Assembly (NCBI GenBank): GCA_022818135.1
Contig: JAFMSR010000001.1
Location: 35,556,672-35,620,671, forward strand
Reading direction: 5' to 3'
From: Saxidomus purpurata
Lineage: Eukaryota; Mollusca; Bivalvia; Venerida; Veneridae
DNA: 64,000 nt
The position numbers were made by a program, and so were the translations under genes. Of this stretch, positions 1 to 19,905 are shown in pieces. The notes under the pieces were generated by a model. The model worked only from the letters and a program-made list of their open reading frames with translations. It was not told the DNA's origin and made no database searches. Position 1 is the first letter of the stretch. Each line of letters begins with the position of its first letter.

Positions 1-7595
<7,595 letters not shown>

Positions 7596-7800
7596 GTCAT
7601 ATGCTGATTATGACAGAGCGTCTTTTGCAAAAAAAACTATAAAATTTCTTTAACCAAAATTTGCAAAGTTTCGTTAATTGTCTTGCAATAAATCCTGTCC
7701 GTTTACATTTCCGGTTAGTATGTGTAAATCCCGTGTATTTCCGTAATTTACCGTACATCCGATGCGTCGTGTGGACATGAAAGACAGATACATACACAAA
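7596..7800 (-). promoter_or_regulatory. Presumed 5' UTR and promoter region of ACSS1-like gene
   Basis: About 200 bp between the start codon and the SINE at 7801. Several CCGGT/CGG-like patches and short AT runs are present, but I cannot identify a TATA box, initiator or splice acceptor. The role is inferred from position only. Confidence 0.3.
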
Positions 7801-7884
7801 GGAATCCGAGTAACAGGCCCTAGCTCTTTACAAATAGATCCTTTGGCTCTTTAACGTGCCAGTTATTAAAGCACAATACACACT

Positions 7885-7930
7885 ACAATACAATACAATA
7901 CAATACAATACAATACAATACAATACAAAA
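7885..7930 (+). repeat. (CAATA)n microsatellite
   Basis: About nine CAATA units in a row, ending in CAAAACAAAATTT at the hairpin. Confidence 0.95.
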
Positions 7931-7932
7931 CA

Positions 7933-7978
7933 AAATTTATTTCTTGTCGGTATGGCAATACAGACAAGAAATAAATTT
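7933..7978. repeat. Hairpin with 16-bp perfect stem
   Basis: AAATTTATTTCTTGTC (7933-7948) is exactly reverse-complementary to GACAAGAAATAAATTT (7963-7978). The loop side adds GTAT/ATAC pairing after one G/A mismatch, leaving GGCA as the apex. It is probably the terminus of a small mobile element tied to the CAATA run. Confidence 0.85.
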
Positions 7979-8414
7979 CTGCGGGGCTTCTAGGGGCTTC
8001 TATGCAGTTCATTTCTAGACGAATGGGAAACACTGAAAAGCGTTTCTGGATTTGCCAGTACCCCGACAGGGATTCGAACTGAGGACCTCCAATCTATCTA
8101 AATTTTTTTAATGCCAAACCCCTCGCATGGACGTAGACATTTGAGGCTTCAGCCACAAAGATTTTAGTATACTGAAATATATAAAAAGAAAATTAAAAGC
8201 AAAGAAAAACTATGTTTGGTTTAAAGAGAAGAATGTAAAAGATGTTGGCAGTACAAATAGGGAGAGACATGATAGATGCAGCAAACAGCCGCATTGGACT
8301 ACTCTTGGGTAGGGAAATGGACGACGTCCGGAGGGGAGGGGGGGGGGATAGAACCTATATACAATTCCGTGGTTTTGGGGGAGAAGGAGTACTTATAATA
8401 GTTTGCAGTTGCTG

Positions 8415-8754
8415 AAGTCTGAGATCTACTTACTGCGATGACCAAGTCATTTGTTATAATTACTAATTGTAAAAGTCTGAGATCTACTTACTAAGATGAA
8501 CAAGTCGTTTGTTATAATTACTAAATGTAAAAGTATGAGATGTACTTACTGCGACGACCAAGTCGTTTGTTATTATTACTAATTGTAAAATTATGAGATC
8601 TACTTACTGCGATGACCAAGTCGTTTGTTATAATTAACAAATGTAAAAGTATGAGATGTACTTATTGCGATGACCAAGTCGTTTGTTATAATTACTAATT
8701 GTAAAAGTATGAGATGTACTTACTGCGATGACCAAGTCGTTTGTTATAATTACT
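8415..8754 (+). repeat. 58-bp minisatellite, about 5.9 copies
   Basis: Units start near 8415, 8473, 8531, 8589, 8647 and 8705. Core: GAGATCTACTTACTGCGATG, then ACCAAGTCGTTTGTTATAAT, then TACTAATTGTAA. Copies differ by few bases. Confidence 0.95.
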
Positions 8755-9185
8755 GGGTCACAAAGGACCTCTGTTTGCAGGTGGTAGCGGATGCTATGGT
8801 TTGTAAAGTGTTTCATTATAGAGGAGGACACAATATGTTCTAGTAACTTACATAGAACACATGTTAATAAGAAGTGGGGATAGTGGGAGCAACATTTGCT
8901 GACTTCAACTGGGATGGCAGTGAATTTCTGGAGTGAAACCTCGAGGATTGGGGAGAGTTCTTTGGAGAGTGTTTTAAGAATTATGGGCTTGATTTTAAAG
9001 GAAAAGAAAAACTTTGGTCATGTGGGAAACCGGTACCAACGATAAAGCTCTAATATACGACGTCCGGGGGGAAGGGGGGGAAAGGGGGGCGGGCTAGGAC
9101 ACAATATATGGTTCTTATACATGCAATACTTATACATGTACAACACCCATGCATGGGACCTCGGTTTTGAAGTCTCGTCCGAAAT
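8755..9185. other. No gene recognised; G-rich patch near 9065-9092
   Basis: Non-coding stretch between the minisatellite and the tRNA-like head. A G-run patch (9065-9092) resembles the one at 8330-8347; both follow GACGTCCGG, so they may be copies of one short repeat. Confidence 0.5.
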
Positions 9186-9189
9186 ACTA

Positions 9190-9285
9190 TTAGTAATTTT
9201 AGTTGGTCAGCCACGGGAATCGAACCTGCTACCCCGAGATTATAAGTATCGTGCTCTACCGATTGAGCTAACCGGGCTGACTGTC
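9190..9285 (-). repeat. tRNA-like SINE head (TAT anticodon-like loop)
   Basis: Minus strand reads GTCAGCCCGGTTAGCTCAAT with D-stem GCTC/GAGC, an anticodon-like loop CTTATAA and GGTTCGATTCCCG. The outer GTCAGCC/GGCTGAC pair is perfect but wrongly spaced for a tRNA acceptor, and the T stem has a mismatch. It is therefore more likely a SINE head than a working tRNA-Ile. Confidence 0.5.
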
Positions 9286-9346
9286 ATTTGGTCATTTGGG
9301 CTGCCAGACAGGTTTTGCAGTTTCATTTTGCTGAGGGAAGCAAGTA

Positions 9347-10570
9347 TTAAAGGGATTTAGGGCTGAAAACCGACCGTAACTGCTTGTTCAGAACTGTAAC
9401 CTTGGCACTTTCATCATCAAGGAGGAGCTTGTTTTCATACTTAAGGGGAGGTAACGAATTGGACTCTTGCTTGGACTGCTTAAGTAATGGGTAGAGTTTC
9501 TTGGTATTTGGTGTGTTCGGGAGAGAGTCATCAGCGCTATTTAGGTTAAGAACGTTTTCAGGGTATAGGTGGTAAGTCTCTTTGCCCTTTTTCCGCACTA
9601 AGTGTTTTAGGTCTAAGAACTTCTTACGATCAGAAGACCTGTTCGATTTCTTAGCTTTGTTAAAGGCTCGGTTTCGCCTTCTGGTCATTCTTTTAACACT
9701 TTAACTGATTGACCCAGGGGAGGTGATTTCTCACCGATGAGTTTGGGTTGGAATCCATTTTTCTGTTACGCTATTGAGGTTCGTGAAAAGTTTTCCCATA
9801 ACTCTTCATCTCCGATGAGCAATTAAACTAGTGATAGTCATACAGTGACTGTTTTATGCTTTCTTACACATGGAAATATTACAAGACTTTTGATAACAGA
9901 TCCTTGCGGATGTACATGCATTGACTCTAGTTTCAAGCACATTGTGATCATTGATGCCGGGTAGGATATTAACTTCGTTTACAAAAGTGGGGTGGAATTA
10001 GTCTATGATAATATTTTCTCGGGTAGGAAGGTTAACCATTCTGGTAAGATTATAATTAGGATTTCAATGACCTGTCAGTAGCGGATGCTTTCAGCCTTAT
10101 GATGGACTAACAGTATCCCAATTCATCTTGGGTAAGTTTAAGTCACAAGGCACCCATCGGTTGGAGAACCTTTTGTTAAACTTTTCAAGTGACTTGCATA
10201 TTTCAATGAAACTATTTGTGTCTAGCTCATGAGATTTGTAATAAGCTCCGATCGCAAGAGACTTACTTCCTACTAGTTCTAATTTCACCAAAAGGTCCTC
10301 ACATTGAGATTGAAGTTCCGGTTTTTCTAGGCTGTTATGCAGTCCTTAACAGTAATGAAGATACCTCCACCTACCTGATTGATACGGTCGCGGCGGAAAA
10401 TAGAGGAAGCTTGGTCTGGATCAAATATTCCATTTGCATAGTGTATGTTTAAGCTAGGACTCTAGTACCTATCACAATGTCTGGTTTGGTTGAACTGACC
10501 AGATTACTAAGTTCTAGTGTTTTGTTTACAATTGACATACGCTTAATGATTTTGACTGTAATTTACCTTC
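9347..10570 (-). mobile_element. CR1/Jockey-type LINE fragment (endonuclease and linker), pseudogene
   Basis: Reading the minus strand from about 10560, apurinic-like endonuclease pieces appear in order in shifting frames: VNKTLELSNLVSSTKPDIVI, then DQASSIFRRDRINQVGGGIF, then ELQSQCEDLLVKLELVGSK and GAYYKSHELD, then CDLNLPKMNWDT (family pattern GDFNLPDIDW). At 9688-9347 follows the linker before the RT domain (TRRRNRAFNKAKKSNRSSDR, then a basic stretch, then DDESAKVTVLNKQLRSVFS). The RT domain is absent: sequence after 9347 is unrelated. At least one frameshift and one stop make it dead. Confidence 0.75.
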
Positions 10571-12400
10571 TTATAACTTGGGGCTTATACTTAGTTACGT
10601 TAAGGTGTGAATGTATGAGCCATGTTGAAAAATAAGTTGCTCACGTTTGAGGTATCGAGATTGGCAAAGGGGATCGAAGTTTTAAATGAGTCCAAACTTG
10701 TATCAGAGCTATTTGTAGCATGTATGTTTTCACATACAGAGCCCTTCCAGACTGCAACCGTAGCTTTTGAGCCTCAAGATTGGTAGTCCAGAGCGTTTGC
10801 GCCAACCTATACATGTTTGAAAATGTCTTTTCAAACTCCAATCAGATAAAACAAAACAAATGATGTTTCTCACGTCTACAAAAACTAGTTGTCTTCAATT
10901 AATCAAATTTCTTCATGACTCGTCATCAAAGCTTGCTTGAACAAGGCTTACATCTAGGTGTATCCCACAAGTACCCGGAAACGTTTGTTTGCATTTTATA
11001 CACTGCTCCCGGCTTGATGCAACCGTGTCGCAAATTTCTTATATATGCTTTCTTAATATTTTTTTGCTCTCATAATTATGTGCTGTAACAGTTTGTTATA
11101 CCCCTGATTGTACAATAATGGATATAAAATTGTAACAAGTAATGTTTTCAAAAATTTGTGACATGGCTCCCTCGAGCAGAGAACAATACCGGTTAATAAA
11201 ATGCAAAAACACATTGGGGTATAACTGTAAACTGTGTTGAAACATTCCTAACATGTAATAAATTTTATAACATTTAGTTACCTATTTCTTCTTGTAACTC
11301 TAAGCACCATCCGACTTGTTTCATTAGATTTGTTTAGAGAATGAAAAGACATTTCCGAAAATGTATAAACAATCAAAATAAAGCAATGAACAGTTATTTT
11401 TTAAGACATTACCTTAAAACGAGTTCTACAGGACAACAGCGTCACCCTGTAAACGCTGTAAACGTTACAGTGACAAATGTGACAAATAATATATAATTTG
11501 TCGCATTTCTTTCCCAAGCGCGTTAGGTTCAGTTACATAAAATTCAGTTATTAGGGTTTCATTCCTTTTTATCTGTCTATGTGAATACATTTTATTGAAA
11601 CAACTAGCCTATCCTCAAGTATTTCTCTTTGAATATTTGTCGTCTTACATAAAACGAGTGGGTAGGGATCTCATGACTTTATGAAATCAAAACTGTCCTA
11701 TACTACCGGTAGTTTGAAAGCTCTTTTCATCTTTTAAAATGTCTTGTAAGTCAGTTCATTTGTGCCCGGTAAAGTATACACTGGAGTATATTTAAACACC
11801 TACGTCAATAAAAGACTGACTTAACACAAGGATGTACCACTGTACAAACACAGGAGATGGAAACAATTTCAGCACAACCTGGCTATAGCAATTAGCATCT
11901 ACAATTTGAAAACTGGCGGACAAAAGTGGAGAAGGGAACATCGCAATATAGACTTTTAGAAATATTGATCGAACAAAATTAGATGACTTGTCCACGGGAG
12001 ATAAAACAGAGATACACTGACACTGGTTGATATCAATCAAACACTAAAAACGATTTTTGTATACTTCAATTCATTTACATATATAAAATTAAGTGAGTTA
12101 ATTATTTATACTACAACATTTGCCTACACTTTCTAAAACTGGTTTTATTTTTCAAGTAATGGTAAATTATTCAAATGTCATAAATTCATATTTATTTTCA
12201 CTCAAAAACAGTTTTCCTTGATATATAATGTTATAGTACATTACTTGGAAATTTCGAAACATGCAGATCCAAGTGGATCTGATACTTATATAAGCAGAAA
12301 TGAATACATATCTTTGTGAAGTATGATACTCAGTTTAGTCCAAAACTGCATTGTGATCATTATAAAGGGGTGCCTAAATCGTTTTAGTCTGGTGTTACCT
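10571..12400. other. No gene recognised
   Basis: Non-coding sequence. A scrap near 10775-10807 (ATTGGTAGTCCAGAGCGTTT) matches the tRNA-like part of the SINE at 42470-42500, showing a SINE fragment. No further feature supported. Confidence 0.5.
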
Positions 12401-12439
12401 GCCCTTACCCATACGTTCTGTAGCATGCCAGAATACACT

Positions 12440-12605
12440 TTTGAGTGTCCACTATAACTGGTTACCAGTACAACGATCGCCTACGTTGAATAAACATGTG
12501 ACTAATTCACTCATAAATATTTCCCTTACATTAAATGTATTGATTACAAACAAGTAAACAAAAAACACACAGGAGTTCAATGAAAATCATTTGACAGAGT
12601 TCCAG
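12440..12605 (+). repeat. Diverged duplicate module A, copy 1
   Basis: Resembles 15405-15560 in the same direction: ATAAACATG-AATTA, ATAAATATTT, GATTACAAACAAGTAAACAA/AAAAACA and AAAATCATT in the same order. Non-coding. Confidence 0.6.
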
Positions 12606-13489
12606 ATGGTGGAATCTCTATCATGAGTGGTTTTAAGGATAGGAACTTTGAACTAATATTGGTATTTACCGGTATTCAAAGCTGTGTTTAATACGTCTTA
12701 CAATTTAATTTGCATTGCCGAGTATATGTCAATTGCAGGTATTAATGCACTCAACCTTTTCCAGAAAAAAACACTGCATTGTATATCCGGGTGACTGTAT
12801 GGATATTATAGGGTAGGCTATTTTTGAGAATATAAAGATTTTGTAATTATCGTGTTTTTACTTTTTGTTTTTCGGCATTTTATCGCCTGAAGTTTTGCTT
12901 TTACATGTAGATTTACTTTCCAATTTGCTATTTGTCCTGGCATATATTGATACATATACTTTATTATTACAGTGCTTTCCACAATCATATAATCTTGTAT
13001 TTTCTTTTGCTACTTTTCTATTTTGTCTTTAAAGTTCTTGGCAAATGAAGTCCTTCGTGCTCTAGATATCACTTTCATTTGACAACTAGACTGAAATGTT
13101 CTTGATGCTGATATACGTATATGTTTTTCTTGTGCATTATACCAGTTAAATCTTACTGACTGAAATTTCTTCCATAGCATGTTTGTTATATATTATGTAT
13201 TTAAAAAAAAATTAACTTTGATTTAATTATAATAGTATCAATGACTTTCTATCGCAACCAAATTCAATGCAGACTTATTGTTAATTAGGGCACTACTACA
13301 TTGTATATACGATTGCCTATTTGTCATTTTGAATTTCTGACTTTTCAATAAATTCATGTACAAATGTATTCTTACTCGTTCGTCTGATCGGATTTGCGTC
13401 TGAGGCGATTATTCCCGTAAGATGTCATTATGATGACGTTTATAGACTATGCCTTTATAAAAAAAAAACGTTTCATTTCAACGTGAACG

Positions 13490-13625
13490 GGAAACCAAAC
13501 AAATGGTTTCTTTCCTCTTCCACTATGGCCTCAATCCCAGGAGTAGTTTCTTCTTTAAGAAATATTTCAGACTAGTCAATACGATTTATGAGCATTAACA
13601 CAGGCGTGCCATGAAATGACATGTA
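13490..13625 (+). repeat. Diverged duplicate module B, copy 1
   Basis: Matches 19755-19905 in the same direction: CTTTCCTCT, TTTAAGAAATAT, TCAGACTAGTCAATACGATT, and TATG-GCATTAACACAGGCGT. Non-coding. Confidence 0.7.
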
Positions 13626-15014
13626 ATGATACAAATGAAATATAGGAACGATAAACGCAGATGTGAATATCTAAAATTTAGCTAAAATTAAGGCGTATAA
13701 AGTGGACTGTGTGTAATTAATTCAATAATACTTAAAACAATATAATTTTACATGTTCATTTGAAATGAACTGGATAGCGTCTACACGATGTCGAGACTGT
13801 TTTCAGTTTAATAACAAATTATGTCAGCTCTGACTGCAATAATGTTTAAATCATGCAAATTTACACTTTTGGAGCTATTCGAAGATTCAACTTTAAATAT
13901 CCTTTTTTTTGTGTTTCCGCCAGATTTTGAAAATTTAAAAACTGAGATGTTTGTCAAATCAATGACTATTGTATACCTACATTTTTCAGCATAGTTTCCT
14001 ACGAATTAGCTAAACAAGGTAAAGAACGTTTGGAGATAAATCTAGAACATCATTTTCTTTTTCTATTTTTGAAAATTTGCTACTGAAACATAAAACATTT
14101 TTTTTAAATCATGTGATAATAGATCTATCTTTACTGAAAATTATTGATATAACATGCAACTATAGTGGTACAATGTGTCAAATTAACTGCAAGTTCAAAG
14201 ATATATTTACTCATCATATGTAGAGCGGTTCCCAATCGTCCCTTTAAAGCGTGATATTGAGCTTCACGATACTAACATTAATATTTTCTTAACCCTTAAA
14301 ATGGTCATATCAAATAATTCAAGAATGAAACTTGAATACTGTACAAAGTCATTTAATAGATGCTTAAATATGTCACATTGAAAGGTAATATATCAGTTTT
14401 AAACAAAACGCAGATGTCTTTGCAATAATCCAATATATCTAACGTATGTACACACAATGTCGTTTTATCAGAAAGCATACAGTTCTTCATGGTAAATGGG
14501 TTTGAGATCTACATAGCTTAATGTACTTAAAACGGTTAAAACAATAAGACTAAATGTCTTAAAGAATCGGATAGTTAAGGTGATAGATCAGAATAATTCT
14601 GTCAGATAACATAAATAAAACTAAATGATACAACATTAACTTGACAGGCTAGAACAGTTCACTGGCAATTAAAAAATGTACACAAAAGTGGACATAGAAC
14701 AATATAGTTCCCAGGGGACAATACATGCGAGTAGATGTTGAAGTTTTGCACTTTTAAATTTCTATATTTGATTCTACCTTTCGGGTTTATCTGAGCATTC
14801 TTCTTTTCATAGCATCGATTATTGCCATAATGTTCAGTATTGAACTGCGATAATCGTGTTTTTTCAGTTGTGTTAATTTTGTCATAGTATTCTCCTGCTT
14901 TTAGTATTGTTTGATCTTCTAGATAGAGTTTAATTCATTTTATTTATTCTTAGTTTAGTCTAACTTTTTCTAGCATCTATTTTTAGATGCATCACTTAAC
15001 TATATTGAACGCGA

Positions 15015-15065
15015 AATACTGGCAGTTCGCAGAATTTATCGACACCAAAAACACAAGAAATACGC
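15015..15065 (+). repeat. Diverged duplicate module C, copy 1
   Basis: CTGGCAGTTCGCAGAATTTA, then TCGACACCAAAAACACAAG, closely matches 17308-17350. Short, non-coding. Confidence 0.5.
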
Positions 15066-15106
15066 GTTAATTAATGTAATAAAATGAATCGTTTATATGG
15101 ATAACT

Positions 15107-15126
15107 GTGTGTGTGTGTGTGTGTGT
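15107..15126 (+). repeat. (GT)n microsatellite
   Basis: About ten GT dinucleotides in a row. Confidence 0.9.
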
Positions 15127-15404
15127 AATGTTTTTAACTGTATACACGTATGCAGTAAAGTCGGTCTGTCTTCAAGGATCGACGCACTCTCTAGCAGTTA
15201 CAATTACTAATGTTGTTTATCAGATATATGTCATTCTTTCTAGATTCTCACAGAAAAGCATAAGCTAATGAAGCCTCACTTTAAGGTGTGCTACATGTCA
15301 AAGCAGTGTGAAAAAAGTCTTATTTTAAAAATGTAGTATCTATACACCACATGAACTCACATAAAAGTGAAATAGATTATCCGAAAAAATATATCAATTA
15401 CCGG

Positions 15405-15560
15405 ATACATTGCGTGGGTGTTCAATACCACGGTCGTCCCCATGTCAAATAAACATGCAATTAGTACATTTATAAATATTTGATTTTAGATCAAACTTAT
15501 GGATAACAAATTAAGTAAACAAAAAACATGCCGGAACATCAAGGAAAATCATTAGACTAT
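15405..15560 (+). repeat. Diverged duplicate module A, copy 2
   Basis: Second copy of the 12440-12605 module, about 2.95 kb downstream of it. Confidence 0.6.
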
Positions 15561-16019
15561 ATACAGACAGTCTTTCTCATACTGGATTGTCTTTTACAAT
15601 CAATATTGGCCTTCTCTATTTGAAACACCGAATTTGAATTTGTCGAAAGCAGCATCTGATGCAAAACTGCGGAAAGGGCTGCTTCAACAACATTGTTTCT
15701 ACCGAATTTTAGATGGACAAAAGTACTACAATAAAAACAAAACAATTGCTTATGATCATTTTTGTCTTATTTAGCCTATATACACTGTTGCCAAAGTCTC
15801 ATGTTTGTCCCATTTTCAACCACGACACACACTAAAGCAAATGCAGGTGAAATTAACCGAAAACACGGGTCTTACGGAATTCTATATATCCTTTGAACAC
15901 CTGTAACGTAATAAAACGTATACGCGGGTTAAGACAGGTTTGGCCTTCCACAGAAGTGACAGTGACCGTATGGAACACGTTTTGTCTGTATGAATTTAAA
16001 AGGCTATGCCGACAGCTCC

Positions 16020-16100
16020 TGACTGTTGAAAACTCAGACGTCCGAGGCAAAGCTGACACTTTTAGACGACCTTGAAAATGACCTTGGACACAATTTACCA
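16020..16100 (+). promoter_or_regulatory. Possible nuclear-receptor half-sites
   Basis: GACGACCTTGAAAATGACCT then TGG (about 16063-16085) reads on the minus strand as two CAAGGTC half-sites, one of them CCAAGGTCA of the ERR/SF1 type. The flanks to about 16400 are richer in GC than most of the window. No transcript start is seen, so this is a weak motif call. Confidence 0.2.
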
Positions 16101-16718
16101 GCTTTGAAAATTTTCATTTTACCAACGTTCGCGTACAGGCCCCTGTGGGATAGTGTTTTGAGCGCGTGCAAATATTTTTTCACAGACATAAAGCAGCTTG
16201 AAATTGACCTCCCGTTAGCAAAAAAAAAAAAAAAAAAAAGTCCAGCGCAGGTTAGCAGGCAGGGTGACCCCGCGCGCATGACCTCTGTAGGTGGGCCAAT
16301 GGAAATTTTACTTTCATGTTACAGCTCAATCTATTTGCTGACGTATACAACACGCGCAGTAAACCGAAAGTAGCCAAAACGTGATGTACAGTGTTTACAA
16401 AAACGCATGCATGTCTGTCGAGTGTGTAACAAAATATGCCGGTGTCCAAAGGATATGATGACGCCATAAAATAATGTCTAAACCGACGACTTTATTGCGC
16501 TAAGTAAAGCAATTTTCTTCTATGTAATGCTTAAAATCACATATCGACAAATACAAAACTATCTGTATGATAAGCGGGCTACAACGGGCTACAATCTTGA
16601 AACTGTGGCCCACTTGCCCGATTGGAATTCGTCACGGTCGTATCATATTTTGTGCTTTGCTTTCAAATGTTCGGGTAATTAGAATCACGACTCGCCAAAA
16701 GCCTATTCACATGACCAT

Positions 16719-16766
<48 letters not shown>

Positions 16767-16768
16767 TT
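16719..16768 (+). repeat. (ATA)n microsatellite
   Basis: About fifteen trinucleotide units between GACCATT and TTTATAATC. Confidence 0.95.
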
Positions 16769-17014
16769 ATAATCATAATTATAATAATGATAATACATTC
16801 TTTATTTCAAGAAGGTGACATATTAAGGTAATACAAGAAGAGATAAAAGTATACACCTTGTTTACAACATGGCCTTCTTTAAACAAATTAAGAGACAAAA
16901 CACTGAAACTGTCTAGTTACACACACTCATGAAATCGTGTTGATAAAATATATCAAATGTATAATGAAAACAGTCTGTTAGAATGTTTTCCCTCCCCACT
17001 CAAGAAGACTTGTT

Positions 17015-17350
17015 TCAATGAAACCACGAAAATGTTAACCCTAAAATCTGGTCTCTAGCGCGGTGTACTAGATTTTCTAGATTCTGTTATTTGTTTTCTC
17101 CGTGTCTTTATTCGCGCAAATGTAATAAACTCACTTTTACGAAGTAATACGTTTTGTTTCAATATTTTAGTCACGAGATGGTTGTCTGTACTGTTATGGG
17201 TCTTTCTATACACACTGTTAACAATGCATGTGCCTATTTCGACTCGAGTTTCTTTAGTATCCATGACAACCTATATTTATGAGCGTCACTCACCTCTGTT
17301 TCAAGATTTTCTGGCAGTTCACAGAATATATCGACTCACACAAAACAAGT
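17015..17350 (+). repeat. Module shared with 15.0 kb and 20.5-20.8 kb
   Basis: ACCCTAAAATCTGGTCTCTA at 17038 matches ACCTTAAAATCTTATTTCTA at 20538. ATGTGCCTATTTCGACTC near 17226 matches ATGTGCCTACTTCAATTC near 20778. The end (17308-17350) matches 15020-15065. No exon found. Confidence 0.5.
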
Positions 17351-18397
17351 GAGACAGGTTGATGTTAATATAGATCTATACGTTAATCCTGTAGACCAAG
17401 GGTTTATACAGCTTAACATAATGGTTTCCGTTGACAACGCCACTACACCGATGCAGCAAACGTTGTTGTTTCTGTACCATTCTGTTTCGACATGCATGAG
17501 ACTTACAATGTGTACTCCTGCTATTTAAAAAAAACTGCTTAGCATGGTGTCTTAGTTCATAATGGTCAGTAAATCATTAAGCCATAGATCATCTATTCAT
17601 CTTTCAAAATACAAATGTAATACAATATTGCGTTATACACCGGGAGTACTCCAACAATGTAAAATAGATTATATAGTAACACCGCAGTTATCTAGATCTA
17701 CTGATTTTGTAAGGAAGCTTCTCGCTGATTCATAGCACTTCTGCATAACGCCACTTATTCTTCTTCTATGACGTCAATAAATGACGTTGCATACACAGCC
17801 TTGTCGCGTTTATCAAAAACATGCTTTTATTTAGTGTTTCAAGTGTAATTGAACTTTTTTAAATCAAAAATGTTAGAAGTATGGCCACGTGCCAATAGGT
17901 TTAATTATTATAAAAGTGATACTAGCATAAGACATGCGATGCAGATACCGAAATGGTTGTTATCAGATCATACCGGTCCCGTGCTTTCCACACACGACTG
18001 TCACTCAATCTGCACATTTGGATTTTCGATTGCGTTATTTTCTGTTTTATCTTTAGGTGCGTACATGTCCATTACAACAGTGCTCGCCACGTTGAACAGA
18101 CATGTAATTATTAATATAAAATTAAAATGTAGACCTATTGGTAACAAAATTATAGCAGTAAGAGTATGTTTTCTTTACGGTTGATAAATTTCAAATTTTA
18201 AAATGCTATGTATTTTATTTTCTGTCCCAATACAAATTTGCGTCTTTATTAAATTTTAAAGAATACAACAGAGATTACACCTTTTTCTTTCTTCCAGACA
18301 AAAATCCGGGAACCCCAGTCATATTACATCGATGCTAAACTATTTTATTTCAAAAACTTTTAGATAAAACTAATTTACAATTCTTTCATATGCCAGT

Positions 18398-18599
18398 GTT
18401 GTATCTGAGCAAGATCTAGCAATATTATATCTTTGAAAAAAATAGCTCAATATCTGTATGGTACAAATGTATCAAACACACTGCTTTCAGATAATGCAAA
18501 GCGTTGTATCTGAGCAAGATCTAGCAATATTATATCTTTGAAAACAATAGCCAAACTGTGGTACAAATGTATCAAACACACTGCTTTCAGATAATGCAA
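18398..18599 (+). repeat. Tandem duplication of about 105 bp
   Basis: GTTGTATCTGAGCAAGATCT begins both 18398 and 18503, and both copies end CACACTGCTTTCAGATAATG. They differ mainly in a short middle segment. Recent local duplication. Confidence 0.95.
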
Positions 18600-19754
18600 C
18601 ATAATGTACTTACATGAAAATTGATTATGTTGTAAAGGTTTATAAAAAATACATTTCAACCGTAAGTGGTTAGGTACTGAAAATTACATTAAAGCTATAA
18701 CATTAAGCTAATGCAGACATATCGACTATATAACCACCGTAAATCCATCTATGCAAAAGAAAACCTTCAAGTGAGGAAAGATAGGCGGGTATCACAATAG
18801 GCGAGTATTACAATATCTCAGAAAACGCCAAGATTTCAAAAATGATAACGATAAAAATGGTCAAGCGGTTTTATATGAAGTTTAATCTGGACAATGAGTC
18901 TTCAATTATTGAATCCTCTTTGACAACGTGTCGTTGCAAGTGTGCATAACACTATAAGATTCGATTGTAAAAGTATAAAATTTCATATAACATAATCTAA
19001 CAGTAGCTGTGTCTAAAGCCAGAACGAAAACCCACATATAAATCAAGTCACTTTGCTCTAAACACGAGCCAGCATTGTTCTTCAGATATAAGTCTGACAC
19101 CTGTCCATTCAGCGATGAAAATGAATCAGAAAACATATATATTGTAGTGGTACTTTGTCTAACGAACGAAAGTAAGTTCCTTTATGTATATCCTCTTCAC
19201 TAAAATCACTGACGCCAAAAGGCATATTTCTACCGGCATGTTAATGCAAGCAGACATTTTAATTTTTGTCTCATTCATTGTTTTTACGAAATGATACCCA
19301 TGGTGATCTACAGAAATATCAAAACAAACTTATATCGTTTATAAGAGATAATTTGTAAAATAAAACATTACATTGCAAAAAACAGACCTGAATCCCTCAG
19401 CCGCGACAAATTTCGGCCTGGATTATAATACACATACCTGTATATCTTTGTGCAAACTGAATGCCCGACGGCCTATTTTAGACTTTTCAGGTCCTATTTC
19501 CAAGAAGTCCTATTTTTGCGGTTTCTTCCATGCTTATCGTTAAAGCTTGTCTTCTTTAAGTATCGTTAAATAGTGAAGTCTTATGAAAGAGTAGGCTATC
19601 TACAAACGGAGATGTTGACATAAACATTGTTTGTAGGAGTATACGAATACATTCAGAATTATGTTTTTGTCACGAAATCATTGCAAAGTACTTATAAATA
19701 ATGATATTTTGAAATATACCGAACCAAAAAAAACCCCGGATTTCCTGTGCAGAT

Positions 19755-19905
19755 GATGAAACCACACAAGTTGTATCTTTCCTCTCCCAGTAAGGCCTTA
19801 GTCATGAAGATAATGTACATTAAATCCCAAGAGATACTTCTTAAAGAAATATCTCAGATTAGTCAATACGATTTATGGACATTAACACAGGCGTGTCATT
19901 AATTA
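19755..19905 (+). repeat. Diverged duplicate module B, copy 2
   Basis: Second copy of the 13490-13625 module, with an extra ~25 bp near 19800-19825. Confidence 0.7.

Larger units (their letters stand above)
7801..8165 (-). repeat. tRNA-derived SINE copy with internal microsatellite and hairpin
   Basis: Same family as 42165-42516. Shared plus-strand blocks are GGAATCCG-GTA, CCCTAGCTCTTT-ACAATAGA, GGGAAACACTGAAAAGCG, and GATTCGAACTGAGGACCTCC next to the tRNA-like head. The tRNA head is broken in this copy near 8095. A (CAATA)n run and a hairpin (7885-7978) sit in the middle where the other copy has unrelated sequence. Confidence 0.7.

Noticed and set aside
9190..9285. Functional tRNA-Ile (TAT)
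   Set aside because: Acceptor spacing is wrong and the T stem has a mismatch, so a SINE head fits better.
15853..16470. Overlapping 60-115 codon frames on both strands
   Set aside because: Frames on opposite strands are of similar length, there is no family motif, and an A18 run interrupts them.
17849..18184. 111-codon frame as a possible gene
   Set aside because: Composition and lack of motifs fit chance in a low-GC region.
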